64,000 nucleotides of DNA. Source: Larkinella insperata (GTDB lineage: Bacteria; Bacteroidota; Bacteroidia; Cytophagales; Spirosomataceae). How positions within the stretch are numbered: the stretch's first letter is position 1; every line of letters begins with the position of its first letter. This document shows positions 1-7,345 of this stretch, piece after piece. The notes under the pieces were generated by a model. It worked only from the letters and a program-made list of their open reading frames with translations, had not been told where the DNA came from and did not search any database. A program made the position numbers and the translations under genes. The DNA is taken from assembly GCF_026248825.1 (NCBI RefSeq), contig NZ_CP110973.1, positions 186,001-250,000 on the forward strand. Reading direction: 5' to 3'.

Positions 1-126
1 ATTTTTTTCTACACTAAAGAGCTCAAATCATAGAGCTGATGCCTAAATCCCTCCAGCATTTTTCGAGAAATGGTCCTACAAACGTGCCATTTTTTGCATT
101 TTTCAGAGATGACGTATTCCTTATTG

Positions 127-134
127 TACTTTTG
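127..134 (+). promoter_or_regulatory. Candidate -7 promoter element, lmo0937-like gene
   Basis: TACTTTTG matches the Bacteroidota TAnnTTTG -7 box exactly and lies about 70 bases before the start codon at 206. No clear -33 TTG box is visible, so this rests on one motif. Confidence 0.35.
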
Positions 135-205
135 GCATAACATTTTCATATTAACTCGACATAAGCATCCACTATATAAATTACTCGGCTTACTAAACGA
201 TAACA

Positions 206-373
206 ATGGGAAACTTGCTCTACACAGTCGCCGTTATTCTGATTATCATCTGGGCATTGGGCTTTTTTGGGATACTCGGGACGGGTCTTGCCGGCAACAA
301 CCTGATTCACATACTACTGGTGATAGCTATCGTTGCAATCTTGCTTCGCGTAATTCGAGGACGGGGTGTTTAA
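206..373 (+). CDS. lmo0937 family small membrane protein (DUF5670-like)
   Basis: A 55-residue ORF begins MGNLLYTVAVILIII and ends VIRGRGV. It has two hydrophobic helices (about residues 4-25 and 31-49) joined by a Gly/Asn turn, and an Arg/Gly tail. The MGNLLYTVAVILIIIWALGF start is typical of the lmo0937 family, which is common in Bacteroidota and Firmicutes and often sits near general-stress genes. The ATG follows an A-rich stretch and is preceded by a TAnnTTTG box; a terminator follows at 510. The next genes downstream are YtxH proteins, which fits an envelope-stress neighbourhood. The molecular function is unknown. Confidence 0.8.
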   Translation: MGNLLYTVAVILIIIWALGFFGILGTGLAGNNLIHILLVIAIVAILLRVIRGRGV

Positions 374-839
374 TCAATCGCACATCATTTAAGAACGCCG
401 TTGACCTGATGGTCAATTGACTGTAGATATTTCGCTATTACAACCCTAGCGATACGTTTAGGTTTAGGTGGTTTCATTTTAGGTTAAGTACAAGTTACGG
501 TGGGTACGGAATCCCTGCATCAGATTTGAGTGCAGGGATTTTTTGTTTCCCCTACTTCTTCCCAATTGATTGCTGCGTACATTATTTTGAGTGGCGTATC
601 GTGCTGAAGTGCCTAAACATATCCTCAGTCTTATTCTACAGTTTGTAGAAAATCTTCCTCAGACCCCTCCGCCAACCGACAATCAGCTATTTACGCTGCA
701 TCAATTTAAACATTCTGACTAACAATTAGTTAATCATATACCGCGCTGGTTACAGCAGAGTGTGGTACAAAATTTTCTGAGTAGTTGTCGTAATCCGCCG
801 TGGGCGGTATCATTTTTCACTTAAACCGTTTGAAAGGTT
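374..839. other. Intergenic stretch without a gene
   Basis: No convincing ORF on either strand. It holds the terminator at 510-546. From about 550 to 839 it is AT-rich with a short GC hairpin (ccgcc/ggcgg) near 797-809 just ahead of the YtxH gene. No exact TAnnTTTG box was found for that gene. Confidence 0.6.
510..546 (+). terminator. Rho-independent terminator after the lmo0937-like gene
   Basis: Perfect 10-bp inverted repeat (510-519 with 531-540), an 11-base loop, then a T-rich run. It ends transcription from the small membrane protein gene. Confidence 0.8.
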
Positions 840-1127
840 ATGAAATCGAATTTCAGTGGACTCGTAGTTGCAATATTAACAGGGGCTGCCCTGGGTTTAT
901 TATTAGCTCCCCGTAGCGGTAAGGATACCCGTAAAAAGATCACGAATGACTCTGACAAATTCCTCAAAGATTTGCAGGATACAATCACAAACGGGTTCAA
1001 CAGTATTCGCAGCCAATATGAAGACACTAAAGATTCATTGACTTCGAAATACAACGATGCAGTTGACACCGTAGCTTCACGTTCGAAAGATGCCATCCAA
1101 CAGGCAGAACGGAACTCCAAATACTAA
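840..1127 (+). CDS. YtxH domain-containing stress protein
   Basis: 95 residues. An N-terminal hydrophobic glycine-rich segment (about residues 6-23) runs into LAPRSGKDTRKKI, the signature of the YtxH/gas-vesicle-like family. The rest is a polar, probably amphipathic helix rich in Asp, Lys, Ser and Asn. Family members are small membrane-anchored proteins linked to general stress in Firmicutes and are common in Cytophagales; the biochemical role is unknown. The ATG follows a GAAAGGTT stretch. A paralogue follows after 52 bases, probably cotranscribed. Confidence 0.8.
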   Translation: MKSNFSGLVVAILTGAALGLLLAPRSGKDTRKKITNDSDKFLKDLQDTITNGFNSIRSQYEDTKDSLTSKYNDAVDTVASRSKDAIQQAERNSKY

Positions 1128-1179
1128 TTAACGCTTGCTCACTGTAGTGGCATTTAACAACTTTAAAATCGGAAACACC

Positions 1180-1521
1180 ATGAGAAGTTCAAGAGATTTT
1201 CTGTTAGGATTTATCACCGGCGTCGTTGCGGGCCTTTTGACAGCCCCGAAAAGTGGCCGGGAAAGCCGTCAGTGGATTCAAGACGAAGCTGACAAACGCA
1301 CCAAGGATTTACAAGACCAGTGGAATAAGGGCGTTGAGCAGGTGAAGTCACAAGTCGACCAGGTTAAATCGCAAGTCAACCAGCAGGTGAACCAATGGAC
1401 TGATAAAATCCAGGATAAGGGTAGCCAAAACAAAGATGACTTCAACAACGCCGTTGAAAACGTAGCTGATAAAGCCCACGCTGGTGTGGACTCCGCGAAG
1501 CAATCAATAAAAGCTGAGTAA
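1180..1521 (+). CDS. YtxH domain-containing protein, second copy
   Basis: 113 residues from the ATG at 1180. An upstream TTG at 1135 would add 15 residues with no family resemblance, so the ATG before RSSRDFLLGF is preferred. The N-terminal helix is followed by LTAPKSGRESRQWI, the same motif as the upstream gene. A long charged region contains near repeats of QVKSQVDQVKSQVNQQVNQ (about residues 49-67) in an amphipathic, LEA-like pattern. It is a paralogue of 840-1127 and probably in the same transcript, which ends at the terminator at 1590. Likely an envelope-associated stress protein; function unproven. Confidence 0.78.
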   Translation: MRSSRDFLLGFITGVVAGLLTAPKSGRESRQWIQDEADKRTKDLQDQWNKGVEQVKSQVDQVKSQVNQQVNQWTDKIQDKGSQNKDDFNNAVENVADKAHAGVDSAKQSIKAE

Positions 1522-1589
1522 AAAATTGGCAGCCGGTTTTGCTCACGAAACCGGCTCTCATTATTAATTTGCTCAACGTTATGATAGAG

Positions 1590-1625
1590 AGCGAAACGTT
1601 TGCCAGCCAGACGTTTCGCTTTTTT
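1590..1625 (+). terminator. Terminator after the YtxH pair
   Basis: 10-bp stem (1590-1599 with 1611-1620) followed by TTTTT. A second hairpin at 1531-1556 (9-bp arms, no T run) lies just ahead and may help. Confidence 0.8.
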
Positions 1626-1838
1626 GTAACCATTACCTAACATAGTTGGCTACAAAAAGGATACTGGCTCTAATTTTAATGAGAAATATTTTGTCATTTG
1701 ACCAAAAAGCGACAATTTAATGGCTCCAAGGCCTAATTTGGCTTCATTAGCCAACGTTTATTAGCCAATTGATGAAATAACTAGGTAGTTTTCTTCGTTT
1801 TTTTGGACTGACGTGGTGCTGATGCTGTAAACAACTGC

Positions 1839-1846
1839 TATATTTG
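1839..1846 (+). promoter_or_regulatory. -7 promoter element of the first RNA unit
   Basis: TATATTTG is an exact TAnnTTTG match. It predicts a start near 1851 and precedes a structured, non-coding stretch ending in a terminator. Confidence 0.5.
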
Positions 1847-1850
1847 CAGA

Positions 1851-1998
1851 TAAATTTGAGAATCAAGACATAAAGATATAGACCTGCACCAACAGGTCAT
1901 TGACAAAGGCAGCCTAAGCCTGAACGGGCGGCTGTTTTTAAATGGTGTGGATATAGTCGGAAAGCTATTCGGGTACTCTCGGATAGCTTTTTTGTTTT
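1851..1998 (+). ncRNA. Putative small structured RNA, unit 1
   Basis: A stretch of about 148 nt with its own -7 box and an intrinsic terminator (stem 1961-1990, then T-rich to 1998), and no ORF of useful size. It contains a 6-bp hairpin (1881-1886 with 1893-1898) and a 5-bp stem (1910-1914 with 1930-1934), then TTTTTA and the 13-mer AATGGTGTGGATA at 1941-1953. The same order of stem, U-run, 13-mer and AAAGCTA...TAGCTTTTTTG terminator recurs at 2132-2210, so the two units are paralogous. It could be a free sRNA or a leader. The 13-mer also contains a four-codon ORF (1942-1956, MVWI). I do not recognise the RNA family. Confidence 0.5.
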
Positions 1999-2023
1999 TG
2001 ATCCTCAGCCTCTTTTAGCTGAT

Positions 2024-2051
2024 TTTAACCTCTCTTTAACGCCGGTTTAAT
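2024..2051 (+). promoter_or_regulatory. Three 11-bp-spaced TTTAAC repeats, probable OmpR-type operator
   Basis: TTTAAC at 2024-2029, TTTAAC at 2035-2040 and TTTAAT at 2046-2051, each separated by exactly five bases. One-turn direct repeats are the usual binding form for OmpR/PhoB-family regulators, and such a regulator is encoded at 2272. The block ends 10 bases before the TACTTTTG box at 2062, a position suited to activation. The same repeat recurs at 4439-4477. Confidence 0.6.
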
Positions 2052-2061
2052 CTCGCTCTTC

Positions 2062-2069
2062 TACTTTTG
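2062..2069 (+). promoter_or_regulatory. -7 promoter element of the second RNA unit
   Basis: TACTTTTG matches TAnnTTTG and lies just downstream of the 11-bp repeats. Predicted start near 2074. Confidence 0.5.
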
Positions 2070-2073
2070 AAGA

Positions 2074-2210
2074 GTAAAATTTTCCCTGACATCTAAGTTA
2101 AGACTTTATACAGGGAGGTTGAACGTCAAAGCTGATGTCTTAATCAGTTTTGAATGGTGTGGATAGGATGAAAAAAGCTACCTGAAGGTGTATTTCGGGT
2201 AGCTTTTTTG
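2074..2210 (+). ncRNA. Putative structured RNA, unit 2, or leader of the two-component operon
   Basis: Promoter box, stems at 2084-2088/2111-2115 and 2132-2136/2143-2147, then TTTT, the 13-mer AATGGTGTGGATA at 2153-2165, and a terminator (2172-2208) with the same AAAGCTA/TAGCTTT outer stem as unit 1. The loop and inner stem sequences differ between the units, so it is not a recent exact duplication. The terminator lies about 64 bases ahead of the response regulator start. The unit may be a free sRNA under the 11-bp repeat operator, or an attenuated leader whose read-through feeds the regulator-kinase operon. A five-codon ORF (2154-2171, MVWIG) overlaps the 13-mer. Confidence 0.5.
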
Positions 2211-2271
2211 TTTTATTGCTTAATATGTAGTATTTCGCTAGCAAATTTATCCACTTCCTGAAAGAACAGTT

Positions 2272-2949
2272 ATGAAAATTTTGGTGGTAGAAGACGAACC
2301 TAAACTCGCTTCATTCGTTAAAAAAGGACTTGAAGAACAATCATTTGAAGTAGATGTAGCCTATGATGGTCAGATCGGGCGCAACATGGCTTTAAGCGTT
2401 AATTACGATGTGATCGTGCTGGATGTGAACGTTCCGAAAATGAACGGCTATGATTTGGCCAAATCCCTTCGCTCGGAAAATATCAAAACACCGATCCTGA
2501 TGCTGACAGCGATGGGCTCACTCGATAATAAAGTAGCGGGGTTTGAAGCCGGCGCGGATGATTACCTCGTCAAACCATTTGAATTTCGGGAACTGCTTGC
2601 CCGGCTGCGGGCCTTGAGCAAACGGACTATCGATACCAGCATGCAGGCGAACCTGCTCCGGGTAGCCGATCTGGAGCTCGACCTAAATGAAAAGATCGCC
2701 CGGCGGGGGGGAAAGCGCATCGAGCTGACCGCCAAAGAATTCGCACTTCTGGAGTACCTGATGCGCAACCGCAACCGGGTTGTTTCGCGCATCGATATTG
2801 CCGAGAAAGTGTGGGATATTCATTTCGATACCGGTACCAACGTAATTGATGTCTATGTAAATTTTCTACGCAAAAAAGTTGATAAAGATTTCCCCGTTAA
2901 GCTGATTCACACGGTAATCGGTATGGGATATATGTTGAAAGAAGAGTAG
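2272..2949 (+). CDS. OmpR-family response regulator
   Basis: 225 residues. The receiver domain (about 1-115) has the acidic pair at E7/D8, phospho-acceptor D51 in VIVLDVNVP, the conserved Thr in MLTA and K101 in LVKPF. A C-terminal winged helix (about 127-223) has the Trans_reg_C pattern, ending HTVIGMGYML. It is a DNA-binding transcription factor activated by phosphorylation, with the kinase at 3007 as obvious partner (57-base gap, same strand). The TTTAAC 11-bp repeats at 2024 and 4439 flank the pair and are its likely sites, implying control of its own leader region and of the membrane protein gene at 4521. The inducing signal is unknown. Confidence 0.95.
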   Translation: MKILVVEDEPKLASFVKKGLEEQSFEVDVAYDGQIGRNMALSVNYDVIVLDVNVPKMNGYDLAKSLRSENIKTPILMLTAMGSLDNKVAGFEAGADDYLVKPFEFRELLARLRALSKRTIDTSMQANLLRVADLELDLNEKIARRGGKRIELTAKEFALLEYLMRNRNRVVSRIDIAEKVWDIHFDTGTNVIDVYVNFLRKKVDKDFPVKLIHTVIGMGYMLKEE

Positions 2950-3006
2950 AGCAGCCAGGCAAATACGGGTTTGTCGGGCGTTTTTCTTCTACAGTCTGCT
3001 ACCGCT

Positions 3007-4422
3007 ATGAACATCCGTACTCGCCTAACTGTACTTTTTGCGCTGCTGGTTGGTTCCATCCTCCTGCTGTTTTCGCTATCCATCTATTACCTGTTCGACC
3101 AATACCGCGAACGGGAGTTTTATGAACGGCTTCGACAGAATGCGTTTGCAACGGCCAAGTTGCTGGAAAACGTTGAAGTAAGCGGAATTACGGAGGAAAT
3201 GCTGCAGCAGATTGAAATCAATTACATGTCCTTTTACAAAGGACATGTGACTATTTATTTGCCCAACAACCGCATCCTTCACTCCACCGATTCCAAACAG
3301 GAACCCGTTACGCTGCAGTTCCTGGACCAGGTCCGCAGCGGGAAAGAAATCTTTCAACGCAAGGGGGAAGTCGAAACCCTCGGTGTGCGGTACCCGGATA
3401 ACCACAATCGGGATCTGGTCGTTGTGGCTACGGCCATCGACCGGTATGGCTTCACCAAGCTGCAATCGCTGCGGGACATCCTGTTTTTTAGCTGCCTGGG
3501 CAGTATGGGCATCGTTCTGCTGGCGGGCTGGTTTTTTGCTGGTGATGCGCTCAAACCCGTTTCACACATCATTGACCAGGTCAACGCCATCTCGGCTACC
3601 AACATTTACGCCCGGCTGCACGTTGGAAGGCCCAAAGACGAACTGGCAAAACTGGCGGTTACGTTCAACGAAATGTTGAACCGCCTGGAACAGGCTTTTA
3701 TTCTTCAGAAGAATTTTGTTTCTCATGCTTCCCACGAACTCCGGACGCCCCTGACTGTGATGATTGGCCAGGTGGAAGTGGCGCTGATGCAGACCCGCAA
3801 TGAAACAGAATACAAGCAAGCTCTGGAGAGTGTGCTGGAAGAAGGCAACAAGATGAACAAACTGGTGAACGGTCTGCTCGAACTGGCCCGGGTTAATGCG
3901 GATGCGGGTACGCTCTCCTTCAAGCCCGTACGCATTGATGAACAACTTTGGCAGGCCCGAAGCCAGCTGCTCAAAAAGAACCGGGAATACCGAATTGATA
4001 TTGAATACGAAAATCTGCCTGGTACGGAGGAAGAGTTGATTATAATGGGTGAGGAATCACTCCTACAGATGGCTTTTCAGAACCTGATCGAAAACGGGTG
4101 TAAATACTCGAAAGACCACGCCATTACCGTAACGCTAAACGTAGGCCCCGATCACGTCCAATTAACGTTTACCGACCACGGCTACGGCATTCCGCCGGAT
4201 GACATCCCGCATTTGTTCGAACCCTTCTTCCGCTCCGAAACAACCTCTGGCATCATCGGCCACGGCATTGGCCTGGCCCTCACCCAACGAATTATTTCCA
4301 TTCACAAGGGTCATATTCGGGTCGACTCTGAAATCGGTCAGGGGACGCGCTTCGGAGTAACATTGCCGGTCCGAAAAACAGCCAATGTTGAAAAAACCAT
4401 AGCTTTTGAAGTAGACGAATAA
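3007..4422 (+). CDS. Sensor histidine kinase with HAMP domain
   Basis: 471 residues from the ATG at 3007; a TTG at 2971 is possible but adds 12 residues ahead of the first membrane helix. Membrane helices lie at about 9-30 and 158-178, enclosing a periplasmic sensor of about 125 residues. A HAMP segment (about 180-233) and HisKA follow with H243 in SHASHELRTPLT. The HATPase domain shows the N box QNLIENGCKYS and glycine box GHGIGLALTQRI. It should autophosphorylate and pass phosphate to the regulator at 2272. The CusS/RprX-like layout suggests an envelope or metal signal, but the sensor sequence does not identify the ligand. Confidence 0.93.
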   Translation: MNIRTRLTVLFALLVGSILLLFSLSIYYLFDQYREREFYERLRQNAFATAKLLENVEVSGITEEMLQQIEINYMSFYKGHVTIYLPNNRILHSTDSKQEPVTLQFLDQVRSGKEIFQRKGEVETLGVRYPDNHNRDLVVVATAIDRYGFTKLQSLRDILFFSCLGSMGIVLLAGWFFAGDALKPVSHIIDQVNAISATNIYARLHVGRPKDELAKLAVTFNEMLNRLEQAFILQKNFVSHASHELRTPLTVMIGQVEVALMQTRNETEYKQALESVLEEGNKMNKLVNGLLELARVNADAGTLSFKPVRIDEQLWQARSQLLKKNREYRIDIEYENLPGTEEELIIMGEESLLQMAFQNLIENGCKYSKDHAITVTLNVGPDHVQLTFTDHGYGIPPDDIPHLFEPFFRSETTSGIIGHGIGLALTQRIISIHKGHIRVDSEIGQGTRFGVTLPVRKTANVEKTIAFEVDE

Positions 4423-4438
4423 CCCGCTAAAATCCTGA

Positions 4439-4477
4439 TTTAACCCGTTTTTAACTCAGGCTTAATTTACTTTTAAC
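4439..4477 (+). promoter_or_regulatory. Four 11-bp-spaced TTTAAC repeats upstream of the orphan antiporter-like gene
   Basis: TTTAAC 4439-4444, TTTAAC 4450-4455, CTTAAT 4461-4466 and TTTAAC 4472-4477, each five bases apart. This is the motif found at 2024-2051 and is probably bound by the regulator encoded at 2272. No good TAnnTTTG box follows before the ATG at 4521, so the promoter is probably activator-dependent. Confidence 0.62.
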
Positions 4478-4520
4478 GGGGCAGCAGGAATTTTACTCCA
4501 GCGTTACGATTAACTTGTGC

Positions 4521-6206
4521 ATGGAGTCTGCTGTCTTGATCTTTACGGCCTTAAGTAGCTGCGGAGTATTTTTATTCCGGTCGCAGACGAAATATTTTTT
4601 CAGTCTGTTTCTTCACACGCTACTCATTGTCACGGCTTCTTCCTGGGCGTTCCGGGCACTATCGACGGGCGGCCTGATGCAGTTCAACCTGCTCGAAATA
4701 GTGGGCCTCAATCTCTCGGCTAATATTGATAGCCTATCCGCTTTCTTTTTAGCCATCATCAGCCTCACCCTCCTGATCGGTTTGCTATACGCCAACGGCT
4801 ACTTGAAACTATACCGTAAAACGCTGTCGGATGTGCGGTTGTCGTTGCATCACCTGGCGCTTTTGTGGCTGCATATCTCCCTGATTCTGGTCAATACCCT
4901 GCGCGACGGGGCCGCCTTTCTTGCCGCCTGGCAACTAATGACCCTGTCGGCCTTTGGCCTGGTGGTTTTTGAAGCCCAACGGAAAGAGATTCTGAAAACC
5001 GGCTTCAAGTACCTTCTGCAAATGCAAATCGGGTTCGGATTGATCACGGCGGCTTTCCTGATTGCCAAAACCAACGGTGCTGCCTTCGGCTTCGAGAGCC
5101 TCGATACGTACTTCAGTAGTCACGGTTCACTGCCGGTATTTCTGTTATTTTTTCTCGGATTTGGCATTTACGCCGGTTTTGCTCCGTTGCACACCTGGCT
5201 TCCGCCGACGCACCTGACGGCCCCCTCCCACGTTTCCGGTATTATGTCCAGCATCCTGACGCAAATGGGCATCTACGGTATTCTGCGGGTGTTGGTCTCG
5301 ATGCACATGGATTGGCTTCCCGTTGGATTGATTATCATGACGGTATCTATCCTGACCGCTTTCGTAGGCCTCCGGTATACATTTACCCAGCAGGATAGCA
5401 AGAAATTACTGGCGTACAGCAGCATTACTCATACCGGTATCATCGGTATTGGAATTGGAGCCGGAGTGCTGGGCCTTGCTTTTAATATGCCCGCTTTGGC
5501 GGCTTTGGGCTTTACCGGGGGTATTCTCCATATTCTCACCCATGCCCTATCGAAATCACTGCTCTTCCAGAGTGTCGGCTCTATTTACCGCGCTACGCAC
5601 ACCCGTAACTTCGACCAATTGGGCGGGCTGATGAACAGTATGCCTAAAACTTCACTGTTGTTTTCAATCGGACTGCTGGCACTTTGCGGAATCCCTCCTC
5701 TTACTATTTCCATCTCCGAAACCCTGATCTATGCCGGACTACTCAAAGGGCTCGCGGTCGACAATGCCCTGCTGCACGGGTTGATCTGGACAATAATGCT
5801 GGTTCTAACTTTGCTGATTGGCTGGTCGCTGTACGGTTTTACCAACGTATTCCGGAAAGTATTTTTGGACGCGCCCCGGTCAGAAGCCTCTGTTCAGGCC
5901 AAGGAAGTTTCTGATGATATGATTCTGCCCAAAGCAATAGCGGGTCTGAGCTTGCTTCTAATGGGGCTGTTTCCCACTGTCATGTTAAAAATGGCCGAGC
6001 AGGTAACTTCGCTGTTTGTAACGGACCTGCATCCACTTGACGACGTTGCCCCCCTACTTACCTACCTCGGCATTGCCGGAGTGGTTCTGGCGGGATTGAC
6101 ACTGTGGTTCTTTAAAATTCGTGGCAAAATTCAGAAGCCGGTCAGCCTGAATTATCGACAGACAAACTCATTCAATAAATCCAAGCCGGCGCCTGAGTTT
6201 GGATAA
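4521..6206 (+). CDS. HyfB/NuoL-like proton-translocating subunit homologue, orphan
   Basis: 561 residues, about 14 membrane helices, with the Proton_antipo_M core (about 125-420) resembling hydrogenase-4 subunit B. Landmarks are WQLMTLSAFGLVVFE, APLHTWLPPTHLTAPSHVSG, KKLLAYSSITHTGIIGIG and LTHALSKSLLF. Family members pump protons or sodium within complex I, Hyf or Mrp complexes, but no partner subunit or DUF2309 (DabA) gene lies nearby. Several pumping residues appear replaced: the TM5 Glu is Q138, the TM7 Lys is Y217 and the TM8 Lys is Q248, while K345 in HALSK is kept. The ATG at 4521 is preferred over a TTG at 4515. The upstream operator suggests control by the adjacent two-component system. 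It may be a non-pumping or regulatory relative. Confidence 0.75.
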   Translation: MESAVLIFTALSSCGVFLFRSQTKYFFSLFLHTLLIVTASSWAFRALSTGGLMQFNLLEIVGLNLSANIDSLSAFFLAIISLTLLIGLLYANGYLKLYRKTLSDVRLSLHHLALLWLHISLILVNTLRDGAAFLAAWQLMTLSAFGLVVFEAQRKEILKTGFKYLLQMQIGFGLITAAFLIAKTNGAAFGFESLDTYFSSHGSLPVFLLFFLGFGIYAGFAPLHTWLPPTHLTAPSHVSGIMSSILTQMGIYGILRVLVSMHMDWLPVGLIIMTVSILTAFVGLRYTFTQQDSKKLLAYSSITHTGIIGIGIGAGVLGLAFNMPALAALGFTGGILHILTHALSKSLLFQSVGSIYRATHTRNFDQLGGLMNSMPKTSLLFSIGLLALCGIPPLTISISETLIYAGLLKGLAVDNALLHGLIWTIMLVLTLLIGWSLYGFTNVFRKVFLDAPRSEASVQAKEVSDDMILPKAIAGLSLLLMGLFPTVMLKMAEQVTSLFVTDLHPLDDVAPLLTYLGIAGVVLAGLTLWFFKIRGKIQKPVSLNYRQTNSFNKSKPAPEFG

Positions 6207-6280
6207 TGGATTTTCTCAACGCACTCAATTACGTTTCGCAACCCGATAATTTTCTGTAATTTATTTAGGTTATTGGAAGC

Positions 6281-6314
6281 TCCGGCCGGTCAGTTGACCG
6301 GTCCGGACTTTTTT
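6281..6314 (+). terminator. Terminator after the orphan membrane protein
   Basis: Strong GC stem (6281-6292 with 6295-6307, one bulged base) followed by a run of six T. It separates the plus-strand block from the convergent gene ending at 6318. Confidence 0.85.
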
Positions 6315-6317
6315 AGC

Positions 6318-6782
6318 TTACTTTAAAAGCGCTTCCAGACTGGCCGGTGAATAGTTGACATTTTTCAGCGTCTTGTTATCGACCGTCCGGTAGACCAGGT
6401 ATTTGCCGTCGGATTCAACGTAGTGGCACTCCACGCCTTTTTCCTGGTAATGTTGCACCGTCGCTTCGGCTTCTTCAACCGTTAAGCAGGCTTTGCTGAG
6501 ATTTGAGCGCTGCACCTCGTCGAACAGCGTTTTGAATTTTTCGCCCAGACCGAATTCCAGAATCGCTCCGGCCAGGACGTACTGCAAATCACAGAGTGCA
6601 TCGGCCACTTCAACAATGTCTTTTTCCAGAATAGCAACCTCCAGTTCCTTCAACTCTTCGGCCAGCAACGCCACCCGGAGTTTACAGCGGGTTTCAGACG
6701 GTATCTGGGGTTGGTCCAGCACCGGATGGTGAAAAGTTCGGTGGAATTCAGCAACAGCATTTAATGAATCAGGAGTCTGCAT
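6318..6782 (-). CDS. MazG-like nucleoside triphosphate pyrophosphohydrolase
   Basis: 154 residues. The N-terminal all-alpha NTP-PPase fold carries the metal-binding pattern EELKE (E42, E43, E46) and EVADALCD (E58, D61, D65). The family hydrolyses nucleoside triphosphates or phosphoribosyl-ATP to the monophosphate plus pyrophosphate; this subfamily is usually annotated as house-cleaning, with substrate undefined. A C-terminal extension (about 105-154) is rich in Tyr and Val and not part of the core. The start codon overlaps the marC stop as TAATG, so it is translated as the last gene of the aroQ-aminotransferase-marC unit. Confidence 0.8.
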   Translation of the reverse strand: MQTPDSLNAVAEFHRTFHHPVLDQPQIPSETRCKLRVALLAEELKELEVAILEKDIVEVADALCDLQYVLAGAILEFGLGEKFKTLFDEVQRSNLSKACLTVEEAEATVQHYQEKGVECHYVESDGKYLVYRTVDNKTLKNVNYSPASLEALLK

Positions 6783-7345
6783 TAGAAGTTATTTTTAAAC
6801 AATTTAATAGCGATTGCGAGTAAAATTATGCCGAAAACCTTCCGCAAAATATCCGTCCCTCCCGGTCCGATGCGGTGTTCGATCCACTCCGATGATTTCA
6901 GCACGATGTAAATCAGTACCAGGTTGATCAGGATTCCCACCAGGATGTTGGCAGTGGCGTATTCGGCTTTCAGCGACAGAATAGTGGTCATAGTTCCGGC
7001 TCCGGCAATGAGCGGAAACGCAATGGGTACAATGTGGGCGGCCCCGGTGCTGTGCTCTTCGGATTTAAAGATGTTTCGCCCCAGAATCATTTCCAGACCC
7101 AGCAGAAAAATAATCAGCGCCCCCGCCACGGCAAAGGACGACACATCCACCCCGAACAGTTTCAGAATGGATTCACCGACGTACAGAAACAAGATCATCA
7201 GCAGCGCCGATGCCAGCGTTGCTTTCTCCGACTCGATCTTGCCAACTTTTCGGCGCAGGTCGATGATGATCGGCAACGACCCGATGACATCAATAACCGA
7301 AAACAGGATGAGTGTAACCGATATGATTTCCTTAAAATTCAGCAT
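6782..7345 (-). CDS. MarC family integral membrane protein
   Basis: 187 residues, six predicted helices, opening NFKEIISVTLILFSVIDVIGSLPIII, which is characteristic of MarC/UPF0056. Despite the historical name (multiple antibiotic resistance), members are inner-membrane proteins of unknown transport function. It overlaps the aminotransferase stop by 14 bases and shares its own stop base with the NTP-PPase start, so it belongs to a tightly coupled minus-strand operon starting at aroQ. Confidence 0.88.
   Translation of the reverse strand: MLNFKEIISVTLILFSVIDVIGSLPIIIDLRRKVGKIESEKATLASALLMILFLYVGESILKLFGVDVSSFAVAGALIIFLLGLEMILGRNIFKSEEHSTGAAHIVPIAFPLIAGAGTMTTILSLKAEYATANILVGILINLVLIYIVLKSSEWIEHRIGPGGTDILRKVFGIILLAIAIKLFKNNF

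Noticed and set aside
9..206. 65-codon frame on the minus strand at the left edge
   Set aside because: No start context, no family match, and it overlaps the promoter region of the lmo0937-like gene.
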